From Saccharopolyspora dendranthemae (GTDB lineage Bacteria; Actinomycetota; Actinomycetes; Mycobacteriales; Pseudonocardiaceae): a stretch of DNA of 64,000 nucleotides. Location of the stretch: contig NZ_VIWX01000003.1 in the NCBI RefSeq assembly GCF_007829955.1, positions 496,001 through 560,000 on the forward strand, in the 5' to 3' direction. The translations under genes were made by a program, and so were the position numbers. Positions 43,805-52,892 of this stretch are shown piece after piece. Within the stretch, counting starts at the first letter, position 1. The number at the start of each line of letters is the position of its first letter. Under the pieces are notes generated by a model that saw only the letters and a list, made by a program, of their open reading frames with translations, was not told where the DNA came from and made no database searches.

Positions 43805-44715
43805 GGACCGACGCTGCCGACGTGGAGCAGCTCGCAACCGCGCCGGCCTTCCAGAGCATCGGCTTCGGCCGGAAGTTCAAGGACAACCTGGCGACCGTCC
43901 TGTTCGTGGCGTCGTTCGCGCTCGCCGTCATCCCGCTGCTGTGGGTCCTGTGGACGCTGCTGGAACGCGGCCTCAGGCCCGTCCTCAGTGCCGACTGGTG
44001 GTCGCACTCGTTCAAGGGCCTGCTGCCCACCGACTTCGGCGGCGGCGTCTACCACGCCCTGGTCGGCACGGTCTTCGAAGGCCTGGTCTGCCTGGTCATC
44101 GCGGTCCCGCTGGGCGTGATGGTCGCCGTCTACCTGGTCGAGTACGGGCAGAGCTCCAAGCTGGCCAAGACCGCGACCTTCATGGTCGACATCCTCAGCG
44201 GTCTGCCCTCGATCGTGGCCGGCCTGTTCATCTACGCGCTGTGGATCACCACCTTCGGCTTCACCCGCAGCGGCTTCGCGGTCGCGCTGGCCCTGCTGCT
44301 GCTGATGCTGCCGGTCGTCGTCCGGGTCACCGAGACGATGCTGCTGATCGTGCCGAACGAGCTGCGCGAGGCGGCCTACGCGCTGGGCCTGCCGAAGTGG
44401 AAGACCATCGTGCGGATCGTGCTGCCGACCGCGCTGTCGGGCATCGTCACCGGCGTCATGCTCGGTCTGGCGCGCGTGCTCGGTGAGACCGCACCGCTGC
44501 TGATCCTGGTCGGGTACTCCTCGGCGATCAACTTCGATCTCTTCGGCGGCGAGATGGCGTCGCTGCCGCTGACCATCTTCATGGAGCGCAGCACCGGAAC
44601 CGATGCCGGTTTGGACCGGATGTGGGGAGCGGCGCTGACCCTCGTGATCGTCATCATGCTGATCAACCTTGCCGCGACGGGTCTGTCCAAGATCTTCGCG
44701 ATCAAGACCAAGTAG
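43801..44715 (+). CDS. pstA: Phosphate ABC transporter permease PstA
   Basis: 304 residues, six predicted membrane helices, coupling motif REAAYALGLPKWKTIVRIVLP and the PstA segment SGLPSIVAGLFIYALW. ATG at 43801 overlaps the pstC stop by four bases. Partner of PstC in the high-affinity phosphate importer. Confidence 0.95.
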   Translation: MRTDAADVEQLATAPAFQSIGFGRKFKDNLATVLFVASFALAVIPLLWVLWTLLERGLRPVLSADWWSHSFKGLLPTDFGGGVYHALVGTVFEGLVCLVIAVPLGVMVAVYLVEYGQSSKLAKTATFMVDILSGLPSIVAGLFIYALWITTFGFTRSGFAVALALLLLMLPVVVRVTETMLLIVPNELREAAYALGLPKWKTIVRIVLPTALSGIVTGVMLGLARVLGETAPLLILVGYSSAINFDLFGGEMASLPLTIFMERSTGTDAGLDRMWGAALTLVIVIMLINLAATGLSKIFAIKTK

Positions 44716-44726
44716 GGACATTCGAA

Positions 44727-45503
44727 ATGGCCAAGCGTCTCGACATCAAAGACCTGAACCTCCACTACGGGAAGTTCCACGCCGTGCAGGACGTGACCCT
44801 GCAGGTCCCCGCCCGCAGCGTCACCGCGTTCATCGGTCCCTCGGGTTGCGGGAAGTCCACCGTGCTGCGGTCGCTGAACCGCATGCACGAGGTCATCCCG
44901 GGCGCCCGCGTCGAGGGCAAGGTGATGCTCGACGGCGAGGATGTCTACGCCAACGACGTCGACCCGGTGCAGGTCCGCAAGACCATCGGCATGGTCTTCC
45001 AGCGCGCCAACCCGTTCCCCACCATGTCCATCCGGGACAACGTGGTGGCCGGTCTCAAGCTCGCGGGCGACAAGAACAAGTCGCACCTCGACGAGGTCGC
45101 CGAGCAGGCGCTGCGCGGCGCGAACCTGTGGGAAGAGGTCAAGGACCGGCTCAACAAGCCCGGCGGCGGTCTCTCCGGCGGTCAGCAGCAGCGCCTGTGC
45201 ATCGCCCGCGCCATCGCGGTGCGGCCCGACGTGCTGCTGATGGACGAGCCCTGCTCCGCGCTCGACCCGATCTCGACCCTGGCGATCGAAGACCTGATCT
45301 CGCACCTCAAGCAGGACTACACGATCGTCATCGTCACCCACAACATGCAGCAGGCCGCTCGCGTCAGCGACCAGACCGCGTTCTTCAACCTGCGCGCAGT
45401 CGGCGAGCCCGGCCAGCTCGTCGAGATCGACGAGACCGGCAAGATCTTCTCCAACCCGACCCAGAAGGCCACAGAGGACTACATCTCAGGCCGCTTCGGC
45501 TGA
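44727..45503 (+). CDS. pstB: Phosphate ABC transporter ATPase PstB
   Basis: 258 residues with Walker A GPSGCGKST (37-45), signature LSGGQQQRLCIARA, Walker B LLMDEPCSALDP and H-loop IVTHNMQQA. It energises phosphate import through PstCA. ATG at 44727, 11 bases after pstA. A structured repeat (45549-45721) and a terminator follow. Confidence 0.97.
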   Translation: MAKRLDIKDLNLHYGKFHAVQDVTLQVPARSVTAFIGPSGCGKSTVLRSLNRMHEVIPGARVEGKVMLDGEDVYANDVDPVQVRKTIGMVFQRANPFPTMSIRDNVVAGLKLAGDKNKSHLDEVAEQALRGANLWEEVKDRLNKPGGGLSGGQQQRLCIARAIAVRPDVLLMDEPCSALDPISTLAIEDLISHLKQDYTIVIVTHNMQQAARVSDQTAFFNLRAVGEPGQLVEIDETGKIFSNPTQKATEDYISGRFG

Positions 45504-45548
45504 TCTTGCCGCTGTCCAACTGAAAACTACTCCGTGGTCCTTCTGCTT

Positions 45549-45721
45549 CGCGGTGCCGGAAGCGGAACCTCAGACGCCTTCTGGGTCCGGGATCCGAGAC
45601 TTGAGTATGAACGGATACGCGGCGCTACGGCTGTCCTCCCCAGAAGGCGTCTGAGAACCCGCGGCGGTGCGAGTTGCTTTGGTGGGGTAGTGAGAAAGCG
45701 ACTCCGTCGCTTGCCTGACGT
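45549..45721 (+). repeat. Structured ~175-bp repeat, copy 2
   Basis: Long stem CTCAGACGCCTTCTGG (45569-45584) with CCAGAAGGCGTCTGAG (45640-45655): the T-to-C change relative to copy 1 is matched by A-to-G in the other arm. Inner stem GTAT/ATAC around 45606-45618; 3' hairpin AAGCGAC-TCC-GTCGCTT. It begins ~46 bases after the pstB stop, ahead of the terminator at 45735. Confidence 0.88.
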
Positions 45722-45734
45722 GCGTTGGGTCTAC

Positions 45735-45767
45735 AAAAGCGGGGCTTCCCTGGGGAGCCCCGCTTTT
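45735..45767. terminator. Terminator between pst operon and XRE regulator
   Basis: AAAAGCGGGGCT pairs with AGCCCCGCTTTT, with further inner pairing and a T-run on the + strand. It lies between the structured repeat and the convergent regulator's stop codon, so it serves both directions. Confidence 0.88.
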
Positions 45768-45776
45768 CTGACTTTG

Positions 45777-46631
45777 TCAGGTGGGTAGTTCGTCCGCTAC
45801 CGAGGAGATGAAGGCGCTGGAGTCCTTCGGGCTCAGCGCTGTCGTGCAGACCTGCTCGAAGGCTTTGAGGTAGTCGGCCGTGTCGGCGGACTTGTCCAGG
45901 AAGCGGGAGTTGGCGGAGTCTCCCAGGTGCACGACCTGGGGGTCGGCTTCGTCGGTGAAGGAGAACACCGCTGCTCGGTCGCCCATCAGGGGGTGGCCGC
46001 CCACGCGGAACGGCAGGACCTGGATGGTGACGTTGCGGCGATATCCCAGCAGCACCAGGTGCTCCAGCTGCTGCCGCATCACGCCCGGACCGCCCACGCA
46101 GCGCCGCAGCGCCGACTCGTCGAGGACCGCCCACAGCTCCAGGGGCTGGTCGCCCAGCAGGCGCTGCTGGCGGGTGGTCACGACCTTCAGGCGTTCGGCG
46201 ATCTCGTCGTCGGTGAACACCTGCGAGTCCGAGGTCAGCAGAGCCCGCGTGTAGTCGGTGGTCTGCAGGAGCTCGGGCAGCGGGTCGCTGCCGAAGCAGC
46301 TGACGGCTTTCGCCGAGGTCTCCAGTCCCAGGTAGGTCTGCAGGCCGGGTCGCAGCGCGGTGCTCGGGTACTGCTGCCACCAGCCGCGCTGCTTGGAGTC
46401 CTGGGCCAGGTCGATCAGCGAGTCGAGCTGAGCGCCCGCACCGTAGAACTCGGCCATCAGCCGCACGTCGGAGGTGCGCACGGGCACCCTGCCCAGCTCG
46501 ATCTGGCTGATCTTGCCCTGCGAGCAGTCCAGGTGGGCGGCGACCTCGCGGTGCGTGCGCCCGGCGACCTCGCGGAGTCGGCGCAGTTCACTTCCCAGGC
46601 GACGTCGGTGCACGGTCGGACTCTTACCCAC
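45777..46631 (-). CDS. XRE-family regulator with DUF5753 domain
   Basis: About 284 residues: helix-turn-helix (LREVAGRTHREVAAHLDCSQGKISQIELGR) and a DUF5753 sensor-like domain (VTTRQQRLLGDQPLELWAVLDESALRR). This class is abundant in streptomycetes and Pseudonocardiaceae and usually pairs with a small DUF397 protein in Bld-type systems; no DUF397 gene is adjacent, so the copy is orphan. GTG at 46631 or ATG at 46643 could be the start. Confidence 0.87.
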   Translation of the reverse strand: MGKSPTVHRRRLGSELRRLREVAGRTHREVAAHLDCSQGKISQIELGRVPVRTSDVRLMAEFYGAGAQLDSLIDLAQDSKQRGWWQQYPSTALRPGLQTYLGLETSAKAVSCFGSDPLPELLQTTDYTRALLTSDSQVFTDDEIAERLKVVTTRQQRLLGDQPLELWAVLDESALRRCVGGPGVMRQQLEHLVLLGYRRNVTIQVLPFRVGGHPLMGDRAAVFSFTDEADPQVVHLGDSANSRFLDKSADTADYLKAFEQVCTTALSPKDSSAFISSVADELPT

Positions 46632-46764
46632 CGAGCACCTCATCGGTACGAGTTCGGTCGCATCTCACTCGAAAGAGGATGGCACACGATGATCACAACA
46701 TCGAGTGCTGAGACCGACTATTAATACTTCCCGGGCGAGATCGCCGCTGACCAGCGGAAACGGA

Positions 46765-47412
46765 TCAACGGGAAGGCATCTTTCCGGTCACGATGAACTC
46801 GACCCGGCGTGCCACCGCGACAGCGTGGTCGGCGAAGCGCTCGTAGAAGCGGCCGAGCAGCGTGACGTCGACGGCCGTGGCGACCCCGTGCTCCCAGTCA
46901 GGGCTCATCAGCACGGTGAACAGGTGCCGGTGCAGGTCGTCCATCTCGTCGTCGACCTCGTCCAGCAGCCGCGCGGCCTCGACGTCCTGGGTGCGGATCA
47001 CCGTGCTGACCTGGTGGGCCAACTTCACGGCGATGCGGCCCATCTCGGCGAAGTAGGCGGCCACGTCGGCCGGGAGCACCGCGTTCGGGTGGCGGCGCCG
47101 GGCGGCCTTGGCCACGTGCAGGGCGAGGTCGCCCATCCGCTCCATGTCCTCGGCGGCGTGGATGGTGGCGATGACGCTGCGCAGATCGCCGGCCACGGGA
47201 GCCTGCAGCGCCAACAGGCCGAAGGCGTACTCCTCGGCCCGGGACCGCGACTCGTCGACGAGCGAGTCCTCGTCGATGACCTGCTCGGCCAGGCTCAGAT
47301 CGGTCTCCAGGAGCGACTTCGTGGCGCGTTCCATCGCCGTGCCGACCATCGCCGACATCGAGGCGAGAACGTCGGTGAGCATGCCTAGTTGTTCCTGGTA
47401 GACCTCGCGCAT
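46765..47412 (-). CDS. phoU: Phosphate signalling protein PhoU (PhoY-like)
   Basis: 215 residues, all-helical, with two PhoU repeats (VGTAMERATKSLLETD and ADVAAYFAEMGRIAVKLA; motifs AEDMERMGDLALHVAK and ERFADHAVAVARRV). It links Pst transport to the PhoR kinase and dampens PHO signalling. ATG at 47412. It is transcribed opposite to pstSCAB and has its own PHO box 41 bases upstream. Confidence 0.95.
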   Translation of the reverse strand: MREVYQEQLGMLTDVLASMSAMVGTAMERATKSLLETDLSLAEQVIDEDSLVDESRSRAEEYAFGLLALQAPVAGDLRSVIATIHAAEDMERMGDLALHVAKAARRRHPNAVLPADVAAYFAEMGRIAVKLAHQVSTVIRTQDVEAARLLDEVDDEMDDLHRHLFTVLMSPDWEHGVATAVDVTLLGRFYERFADHAVAVARRVEFIVTGKMPSR

Positions 47413-47452
47413 GTCACCCAGCGTACTGCTCCGCGGAATCGGACAGAATGAC

Positions 47453-47474
47453 CTGTGGTGAACCAGAGGTGAAA
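47453..47474 (-). promoter_or_regulatory. PHO box upstream of phoU
   Basis: On the minus strand, TTTCACCTCTG then GTTCACCACAG form an 11-base direct repeat fitting the PhoP consensus GTTCACC. The element ends 41 bases before the phoU start. Together with the pstS box it places both transporter and its regulator under PhoP. Confidence 0.78.
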
Positions 47475-47596
47475 TCGTCGTGATCGGCCAGCGGAAGAAG
47501 ACCGATCACCGCAGGTCACACCCTGTTCCCGGTTCTCGCGTTAACGGTTGAGAGATGACCGGTCGGCGGACCTCCGGTGCAGCGCCGGACGGGCCT

Positions 47597-49813
47597 TCAG
47601 GGACCGCCCGGTCCGCCGCTCGGCGTGGACTGCGCGGCCTTCTGCGGAGTGGCGTCGGTGGTCACCGGACGGCCGTCGATCATCGACTGGAACAGCGACT
47701 TCGTCGCGTCCTCCCGCAGGACCTCCATGCCCTCGTCGTTGGCGTAGCCGGTGGTCGGGACCGTCATGAAGGAGACCTTGTTCGGGTCCAGGCCCTGCAG
47801 CTGCTGTCCGAGGCCCATCAACCGGTCGGCGCCGACGTTGTCGCCGAAGGTGTTGGCGCCGACGGCCTTGACGAAGTCGCTGAGCTTGCGCGGGTCCAGC
47901 AGCACCTGGCTGGACATGGTCTTGTGCAGCAGCGACGACAGGAACGTCTGCTGACGCTCCATGCGGCCGTAGTCCGAGGTCGGGTCGCCCTTGACGTGCC
48001 GCGCGCGGACGTAGGTGAGGGCCTGGTCACCGGTCAGGGTGTGCTGCCCGGCCTCGGGGATGACCGTGCCGAGCGTCTCGTCGACGATCGGCTTGTCGGT
48101 GCTGATCTCGACGCCGTGCACGGCGTCGACCATGGACTTGAAGCCGTTGAAGTCGATGCCCAGGAAGCTGTCCATCCGCAGTCCGGAGACCTGCTGGATG
48201 ACCTTGGTGGTGCACAGCGGGCCGCCGACCGCGTAGGCCTCGTTGAGCCGCGCGCCCTTCTTGGCCGGGACGACCTCGTTGCTGTACTTGCCGGTGGTCG
48301 AGTCCCAGCGCTGGCAGGAGGGCCTGTCCACCTGCAGGTCGCGCGGGAAGGACACCATCACCACGCGGCTCCGGTCGGCCGGGATGTGGGCGATCATCGT
48401 GGTGTCGGAGCGCGCCCCGGGCTCGTCGGCCTCGGAGCCGACACCGTCGGCGGCGCTGGCCCCCGCGCGCGTGTCGGAGCCGATCATCAGGAAGTTCTGG
48501 TCGCCCGCCTGCCCGGCGACGTCCTTGATGTCGGAGGAGTTCGGGTCCAGGGCGAGCACCGCGGGAGGCCCGAACAGCGTGGTCGCGCCCCAGGCGAAGC
48601 CCAGCGACAGGAACACGGTCAGGGACGCGGCGACCGCCACGGCCATCACGATCAGGTGCGTGCGGCGCTTGCGCTGCTTCTTCTTCCACTCCATCCGCGA
48701 CGCCCCGCCGCGGTCGTCGTGGAAGTCGAACGGCATGTCGCTGCCGAGCTCGGGTTCCTTCTTGTTGCCGGGCAGCCACGCGTAGCGCTTGCGGCGCTTG
48801 GCCTCCTCGGCGGCGATCTCGTCGTGCACCGCGGAGAAGCGGGCGAGCGTGAGGTCGATCTGCTCGATGTCGTTCTGACGCTCGCCGTCGTCGACGGCCT
48901 GGCCGCCGACCTCCACCTCGTCGTCGAACTCGTCGAGCTCGGAGTAGCCGTCGGCGGGCGCCACGATCGCCGTCTCCTCGGCCCGCTCGACGGGCGGAGG
49001 CGTGGGCTTGGCGGGCTGCGCCGGTGCGGCGGCCGCGGGCTTGGCCGGTCGCGCGGGCTGTTCCGGCCGCGGAGCGGCGGGCACGCGCGGGTGCTGGGTG
49101 GTGGCGTCCATGTCCGCCGGTGGGCGGGACGGGGACGGAGACGGGTTCGGACGCGGGTTGCGGCCCGACGGGGGTGAGACCCGCTGCGGGGTGTCGGCGC
49201 CCAGCGCCTGGCTGATCCGGGTCGCCTCCTCGCCGGGCGGCTCGGGGTTGCGCCGTGCGGGACGCGCGGCGGCGCCACCGGCGAACGCGGCGGCGGCACC
49301 CGGAGCCGCGGGCGGCGGCGTCGGGCGCTGGTTGCGTCCGGACGGCGGTGACACCGGCCGTGCCGGGGGCTGCTGGGTCGGCCGGGGACCGGTGCCGGGC
49401 GCGGTCCAGCCCGCCGGGGGCGCCGGGTTGTTCGGCGGAGCCGGCGGCGTGGGCATCGGGCGGCTCGGCGGCGCCTGCCGGGGGCGGCGGCCGGACGGTT
49501 CGGGGGACGTCCACGCCTGCGGCGGTTCCGGCGGTGCGGGCGGAGCGGCCCTGCGCGGGCCGGTCTGCGGAGGTTTCTGCGGGGATTGCGGTGCCGATGG
49601 CTGCTCGGGCTCAGCGGCGCGGCGGTGGCCGGAGGTGTTCGGGCCCTTGCCGTGCTTGGACAGCAGGTCGATCACTCGGGTGCCACCGGTGCCGTCCTCG
49701 GACAGCGCTCGTCGGCGACGTCCGGAACCACTTGCCGAACCGTTGGCATCGGCGTCCTCGTCGGGGCGGGTACGCCGGTGCCCGAAGTCGCCATGCCGGG
49801 GGTCTTGCGGCAC
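47597..49813 (-). CDS. LytR-CpsA-Psr (LCP) family protein with long Pro-rich N-terminus
   Basis: 738 residues. A ~330-residue cytoplasmic N-terminus is rich in Pro, Ala and Arg and contains repeats of PVSPPSGRN-type words; it is followed by an acidic stretch, one membrane helix (LIVMAVAVAASLTVFLSLGF) and an extracellular LCP domain (FLMIGSDTRAG, RSDTTMIAHIPADR, VSFPRDLQV, YVRARH). LCP enzymes ligate secondary polymers such as arabinogalactan or teichoic acid to peptidoglycan. Position equals Rv0822c. GTG at 49813 is chosen for GGGAGGGA six bases upstream; ATG at 49843 is an alternative. Confidence 0.9.
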   Translation of the reverse strand: MPQDPRHGDFGHRRTRPDEDADANGSASGSGRRRRALSEDGTGGTRVIDLLSKHGKGPNTSGHRRAAEPEQPSAPQSPQKPPQTGPRRAAPPAPPEPPQAWTSPEPSGRRPRQAPPSRPMPTPPAPPNNPAPPAGWTAPGTGPRPTQQPPARPVSPPSGRNQRPTPPPAAPGAAAAFAGGAAARPARRNPEPPGEEATRISQALGADTPQRVSPPSGRNPRPNPSPSPSRPPADMDATTQHPRVPAAPRPEQPARPAKPAAAAPAQPAKPTPPPVERAEETAIVAPADGYSELDEFDDEVEVGGQAVDDGERQNDIEQIDLTLARFSAVHDEIAAEEAKRRKRYAWLPGNKKEPELGSDMPFDFHDDRGGASRMEWKKKQRKRRTHLIVMAVAVAASLTVFLSLGFAWGATTLFGPPAVLALDPNSSDIKDVAGQAGDQNFLMIGSDTRAGASAADGVGSEADEPGARSDTTMIAHIPADRSRVVMVSFPRDLQVDRPSCQRWDSTTGKYSNEVVPAKKGARLNEAYAVGGPLCTTKVIQQVSGLRMDSFLGIDFNGFKSMVDAVHGVEISTDKPIVDETLGTVIPEAGQHTLTGDQALTYVRARHVKGDPTSDYGRMERQQTFLSSLLHKTMSSQVLLDPRKLSDFVKAVGANTFGDNVGADRLMGLGQQLQGLDPNKVSFMTVPTTGYANDEGMEVLREDATKSLFQSMIDGRPVTTDATPQKAAQSTPSGGPGGP

Positions 49814-50067
49814 GCGTGTTCCCTCCCAACCTGCCTCAGTCATCGTTCTGCGAATCGTGCTGACGCGCTCGATACTCCCCGACATGTATCGCGTGGCGCC
49901 TCGAAGATAGTACGGCTGATCGCCCGAACTGACGATAGCGCCGACAATTTCTTCACAATCAGTGCACGATCCTACCGCGCGGCTCGTCTATTGCGACTAG
50001 CCGTGCTAAGCCAGATGACCGGTATGCGCGGAAATTGAATACACCCTGTGCTCTCGTTCAGTTGCGA

Positions 50068-50922
50068 TCAGTAACCGGCGGCCCGTCTTCCGGTTTCGGT
50101 GACGCGCTCAGCCGCGGCCCCGGCCAGCCGGACCTCCGCGCCCTTGCGGTATGCGACGGCGTTCCGGCCGGCCCGCTTTGCCGCGTACAGGAGCGCGTCG
50201 GCCGAGATCAGCTGCTGCTCGCCCGACACGTGGCCACCGGTGCCCTGCTCGTGCGCGACGCCGATGCTGATCGTCACGCCGAGCCCTCGGGCCATGGTCT
50301 CCCACCGGAAGTGCTCGACCCGCTGCCGGGCCGCTTCGCACACCTGCACCGCGGAGTTGGGCAGGATGTGCGGGAGCACGAGCACGAACTCCTCGCCGCC
50401 GTAGCGGGCGCAGAACGCGCCGTCCGGCAGCGCTTCCTGCAGCAGGTCCACGACGCGCTGCAGCACCCGGTCCCCGAACAGGTGGCCGTAGGTGTCGTTG
50501 ACGAGCTTGAACCAGTCCAGGTCGATCAGCGCCACCGCCAGGCCCTCGCCGGTCATGGCGTTCTCCGCGACCAGGTCTGCGAGCCGTTCGTCCAGGTACC
50601 GGCGGTTGTAGCTGGCGGTGAGGCTGTCCCGGAGGCTCTCCTCGCGGGCCTTGGCGTGCTCCCTGCGCAGCAGCTCGACCTCGCTGCGCAGCTGCTCGGG
50701 CACGGCCGGCTTGTCCGAGGACATCATGTCCAGCGCGGAGCGCAGGTGGTGGTACGCCTGACGCCACTGGCCGCGGGAGGCCAGCAGCCGCGCGATGGAC
50801 TCGTGCAGCTCCGCCATGCCCGTGCCGCTGGCCACTTCCTCACGGCTGCGGGGCGTGGGCGGTTGCGGCACTTCGCCGCTGCCGGAGTGCGGATCTTGCC
50901 CGGCGAACCCGTTGCGGATCAT
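50068..50922 (-). CDS. Diguanylate cyclase (GGDEF domain)
   Basis: 284 residues: an N-terminal ~90-residue helical region resembling a TPR hairpin (HESIARLLASRGQWRQAYHHL) and a GGDEF domain with intact active site RYGGEEFVLVL and substrate motif LIDLDWFKLVNDTYGH. It should make c-di-GMP from two GTP. No RxxD inhibitory site is seen. No membrane segment, so it is cytoplasmic. ATG at 50922 has GGAGG eight bases upstream. Together with the PAS-GGDEF-EAL protein it is a candidate source of ligand for RsiG. Confidence 0.93.
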   Translation of the reverse strand: MIRNGFAGQDPHSGSGEVPQPPTPRSREEVASGTGMAELHESIARLLASRGQWRQAYHHLRSALDMMSSDKPAVPEQLRSEVELLRREHAKAREESLRDSLTASYNRRYLDERLADLVAENAMTGEGLAVALIDLDWFKLVNDTYGHLFGDRVLQRVVDLLQEALPDGAFCARYGGEEFVLVLPHILPNSAVQVCEAARQRVEHFRWETMARGLGVTISIGVAHEQGTGGHVSGEQQLISADALLYAAKRAGRNAVAYRKGAEVRLAGAAAERVTETGRRAAGY

Positions 50923-51211
50923 GTCGACCACCTCCCGTCCGCGCTGTCGTCGGTTTGACGCAAACGATCATGCCGTTGGACTCGCCCCACGTCTCGATTC
51001 GCGCGATCGGGTGATGCTTTCGGCGAACGGAGACCGAGTCTCGGCTCCTAGGTGTGTACCGGTCGGAGGCCCTGGTGTGGAGGCGAATCGGTTCGGACCC
51101 ACCCGCACGGACGAGCAGACCAGTGTCGGTTTCACATCACCGCCCTGCAACCGTACCGAGGTGATCTTGGCCGCACGGCGCGCCTTTCGGACGTGCCGGG
51201 CAGTTCTTCGA

Positions 51212-51613
51212 TTATCGGGGACAGGGTGCGAACGCGAACGTCCGTCCGTCGAGGACCACGAGGTGTTGTGACCCGATTTGATGACCGGTGGCGCTGCCGT
51301 TCGCGCGGGTGGTGACTTCGACTCCGATCGCCCAGATCTCGCCGCGCGGGACCACGCCGTCGGTGGCGAACCCGGGATCGGGCCGCAGCGTGCTCCAGGC
51401 GGGGTCCAGCCGGACGGTGAGATCGTCGAGTTCGCACGTGTTGTCGGTGAAATCGGGGTGCTGCGTGCGGCGGAAGAACTCCTGCTGCGCCTGCGGACCC
51501 GCGGCCGCGGCGGCGTTGTTGTCCGCGAAGTAGCCGCGGAAGTCCGGAGGCTGCGGTGCCGCGGTGCAGCCGGACACGCAGAGTGCGGCGATCAGCGGCC
51601 AGACCACTCGCAC
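51212..51613 (-). CDS. Small lipoprotein, unknown function
   Basis: 133 residues with lipobox VSGCTAAP at residue ~16 after a short signal peptide. The mature part contains two further Cys (DNTCELDDL and FAPCPR), which could form a disulfide, and no known motif. GTG at 51613, three bases past the dus stop, so the two genes form an operon. Confidence 0.72.
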   Translation of the reverse strand: MRVVWPLIAALCVSGCTAAPQPPDFRGYFADNNAAAAAGPQAQQEFFRRTQHPDFTDNTCELDDLTVRLDPAWSTLRPDPGFATDGVVPRGEIWAIGVEVTTRANGSATGHQIGSQHLVVLDGRTFAFAPCPR

Positions 51614-51616
51614 GGG

Positions 51617-52771
51617 TCAGCCGCCGCTGGAGTCGATCTCCGCGCCGGTGGGCACGGTGGCGTCCTCGGGGTCGTCGAGCCAGCCCTCCGGCAGCACGAC
51701 CTTGCCCGCTGATCCCTGCCGTCCGCGCGGGCCTTCGGCGTCGACCGGGAACGGCACGTCCGGGTCGAGCTGCGCCAGCAGGTCGTCGAGCTGCGCGAGG
51801 CTGGAGACGAGTCCGAAGCCCTGCCGCAGGTCCGATCCGATCGGGAAACCCCGCAGGTACTGCGACATGTGCTTGCGCAGGTCCCGAAGGCCCTTCTCCT
51901 CGCCCATGTGGTCGGCGAGCAGTTCGGCGTGACGCCGCAGCACTCGCGAGACCTCGCCCAGATGGGGGCCTTCCGGAACGGGCTGCCCGGTGAACGCGGC
52001 CTGCAGGTCGCGGAAGAGCCAGGGGCGTCCGAGGCAGCCGCGGCCGACGACCACGCCGTCGCAACCGGTTTCGGCGACCATCCGCAGCGCGTCGTCGGCG
52101 CTGAAGATGTCGCCGTTGCCGAGCACCGGGATGGAGGTGACGTGCTCCTTGAGCGTCCGGATCGCCGACCAGTCGGCGGTCCCGGAGTAGCGCTGCGACG
52201 CGGTCCGGCCGTGCAGCGCGACCGCGGCCGCGCCGTTCTCCTCGGCGAGGCGTCCGGCGTCGAGGTAGGTGAGGTGTTCGTCGTCGATGCCGATGCGGAA
52301 CTTCACGGTGACCGGCACGCCGGCGGGCTCGGCTGCCTCGACGGCGGCGCGCACGATGTCGGCGAATAGCCGCCGCTTGTACGGCAGCGCCGACCCACCA
52401 CCCTTGCGGGTCACCTTGGGCACCGGGCAGCCGAAGTTCATGTCGACGTGGTCGGCGAGGTCCTCGTCGACGATCATGCGCACGGCCTTGCCCATGGTCA
52501 CCGGGTCGACGCCGTAGAGCTGCATCGAGCGGGGGCGCTCGTCCGCGTCGAAGGTGATCATCTCCAGCGTCTTCGGGTGCCGCTCGACCAGCGCCCGGCT
52601 GGTGATCATCTCGCACACGTACAGCCCGGCGCCGTACTCCCGGCACAGCCGCCGGAACGCGACGTTGGTGATGCCGGCCATGGGTGCGAGCACCACCGGC
52701 GGATCGACCTCGTGGGGCCCGATCCGCAGCGTCTTGGCGCCCGTCGCGGCGGGCAGGTCCAGAGCGGTCAT
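51617..52771 (-). CDS. dusB: tRNA-dihydrouridine synthase
   Basis: 384 residues, FMN-dependent TIM-barrel. LAPMAGITNVAFRRLCREYG, the U-reduction site DMNFGCPVPKVTRKGGGSAL with catalytic Cys, and GNGDIFSADDAL define the Dus family. It reduces uridines in the tRNA D-loop. ATG at 52771 is taken; ATG at 52780 is equally possible. It matches Rv0823c in position next to the LCP gene, here separated by the diguanylate cyclase and lipoprotein. Confidence 0.93.
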   Translation of the reverse strand: MTALDLPAATGAKTLRIGPHEVDPPVVLAPMAGITNVAFRRLCREYGAGLYVCEMITSRALVERHPKTLEMITFDADERPRSMQLYGVDPVTMGKAVRMIVDEDLADHVDMNFGCPVPKVTRKGGGSALPYKRRLFADIVRAAVEAAEPAGVPVTVKFRIGIDDEHLTYLDAGRLAEENGAAAVALHGRTASQRYSGTADWSAIRTLKEHVTSIPVLGNGDIFSADDALRMVAETGCDGVVVGRGCLGRPWLFRDLQAAFTGQPVPEGPHLGEVSRVLRRHAELLADHMGEEKGLRDLRKHMSQYLRGFPIGSDLRQGFGLVSSLAQLDDLLAQLDPDVPFPVDAEGPRGRQGSAGKVVLPEGWLDDPEDATVPTGAEIDSSGG

Positions 52772-52838
52772 CGTGCCCATTGTCCCTGACGCCGGACCCC
52801 GATCACCGGTGACCTGCGTCGCGGGCGCGACGACGAAG

Positions 52839-52879
52839 ACGAGGAGGGCACCCGCCCTGTCGGCGAGTGCCCTCCTCGT
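52839..52879. terminator. Hairpin downstream of sodC
   Basis: ACGAGGAGGGCAC (52839-52851) pairs with GTGCCCTCCTCGT (52867-52879) around a 15-base loop. It begins 14 bases past the sodC stop on the minus strand. Confidence 0.85.
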
Positions 52880-52892
52880 GAGCGCGTGCGGC

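Noticed and set aside
45625..45776. Extra minus-strand coding sequence in repeat copy 2 (RQASDGVAFSLPH-like)
   Set aside because: Similar short translations arise in the other repeat copies but frames and ends differ; stem covariation and a stop codon favour a non-coding element.
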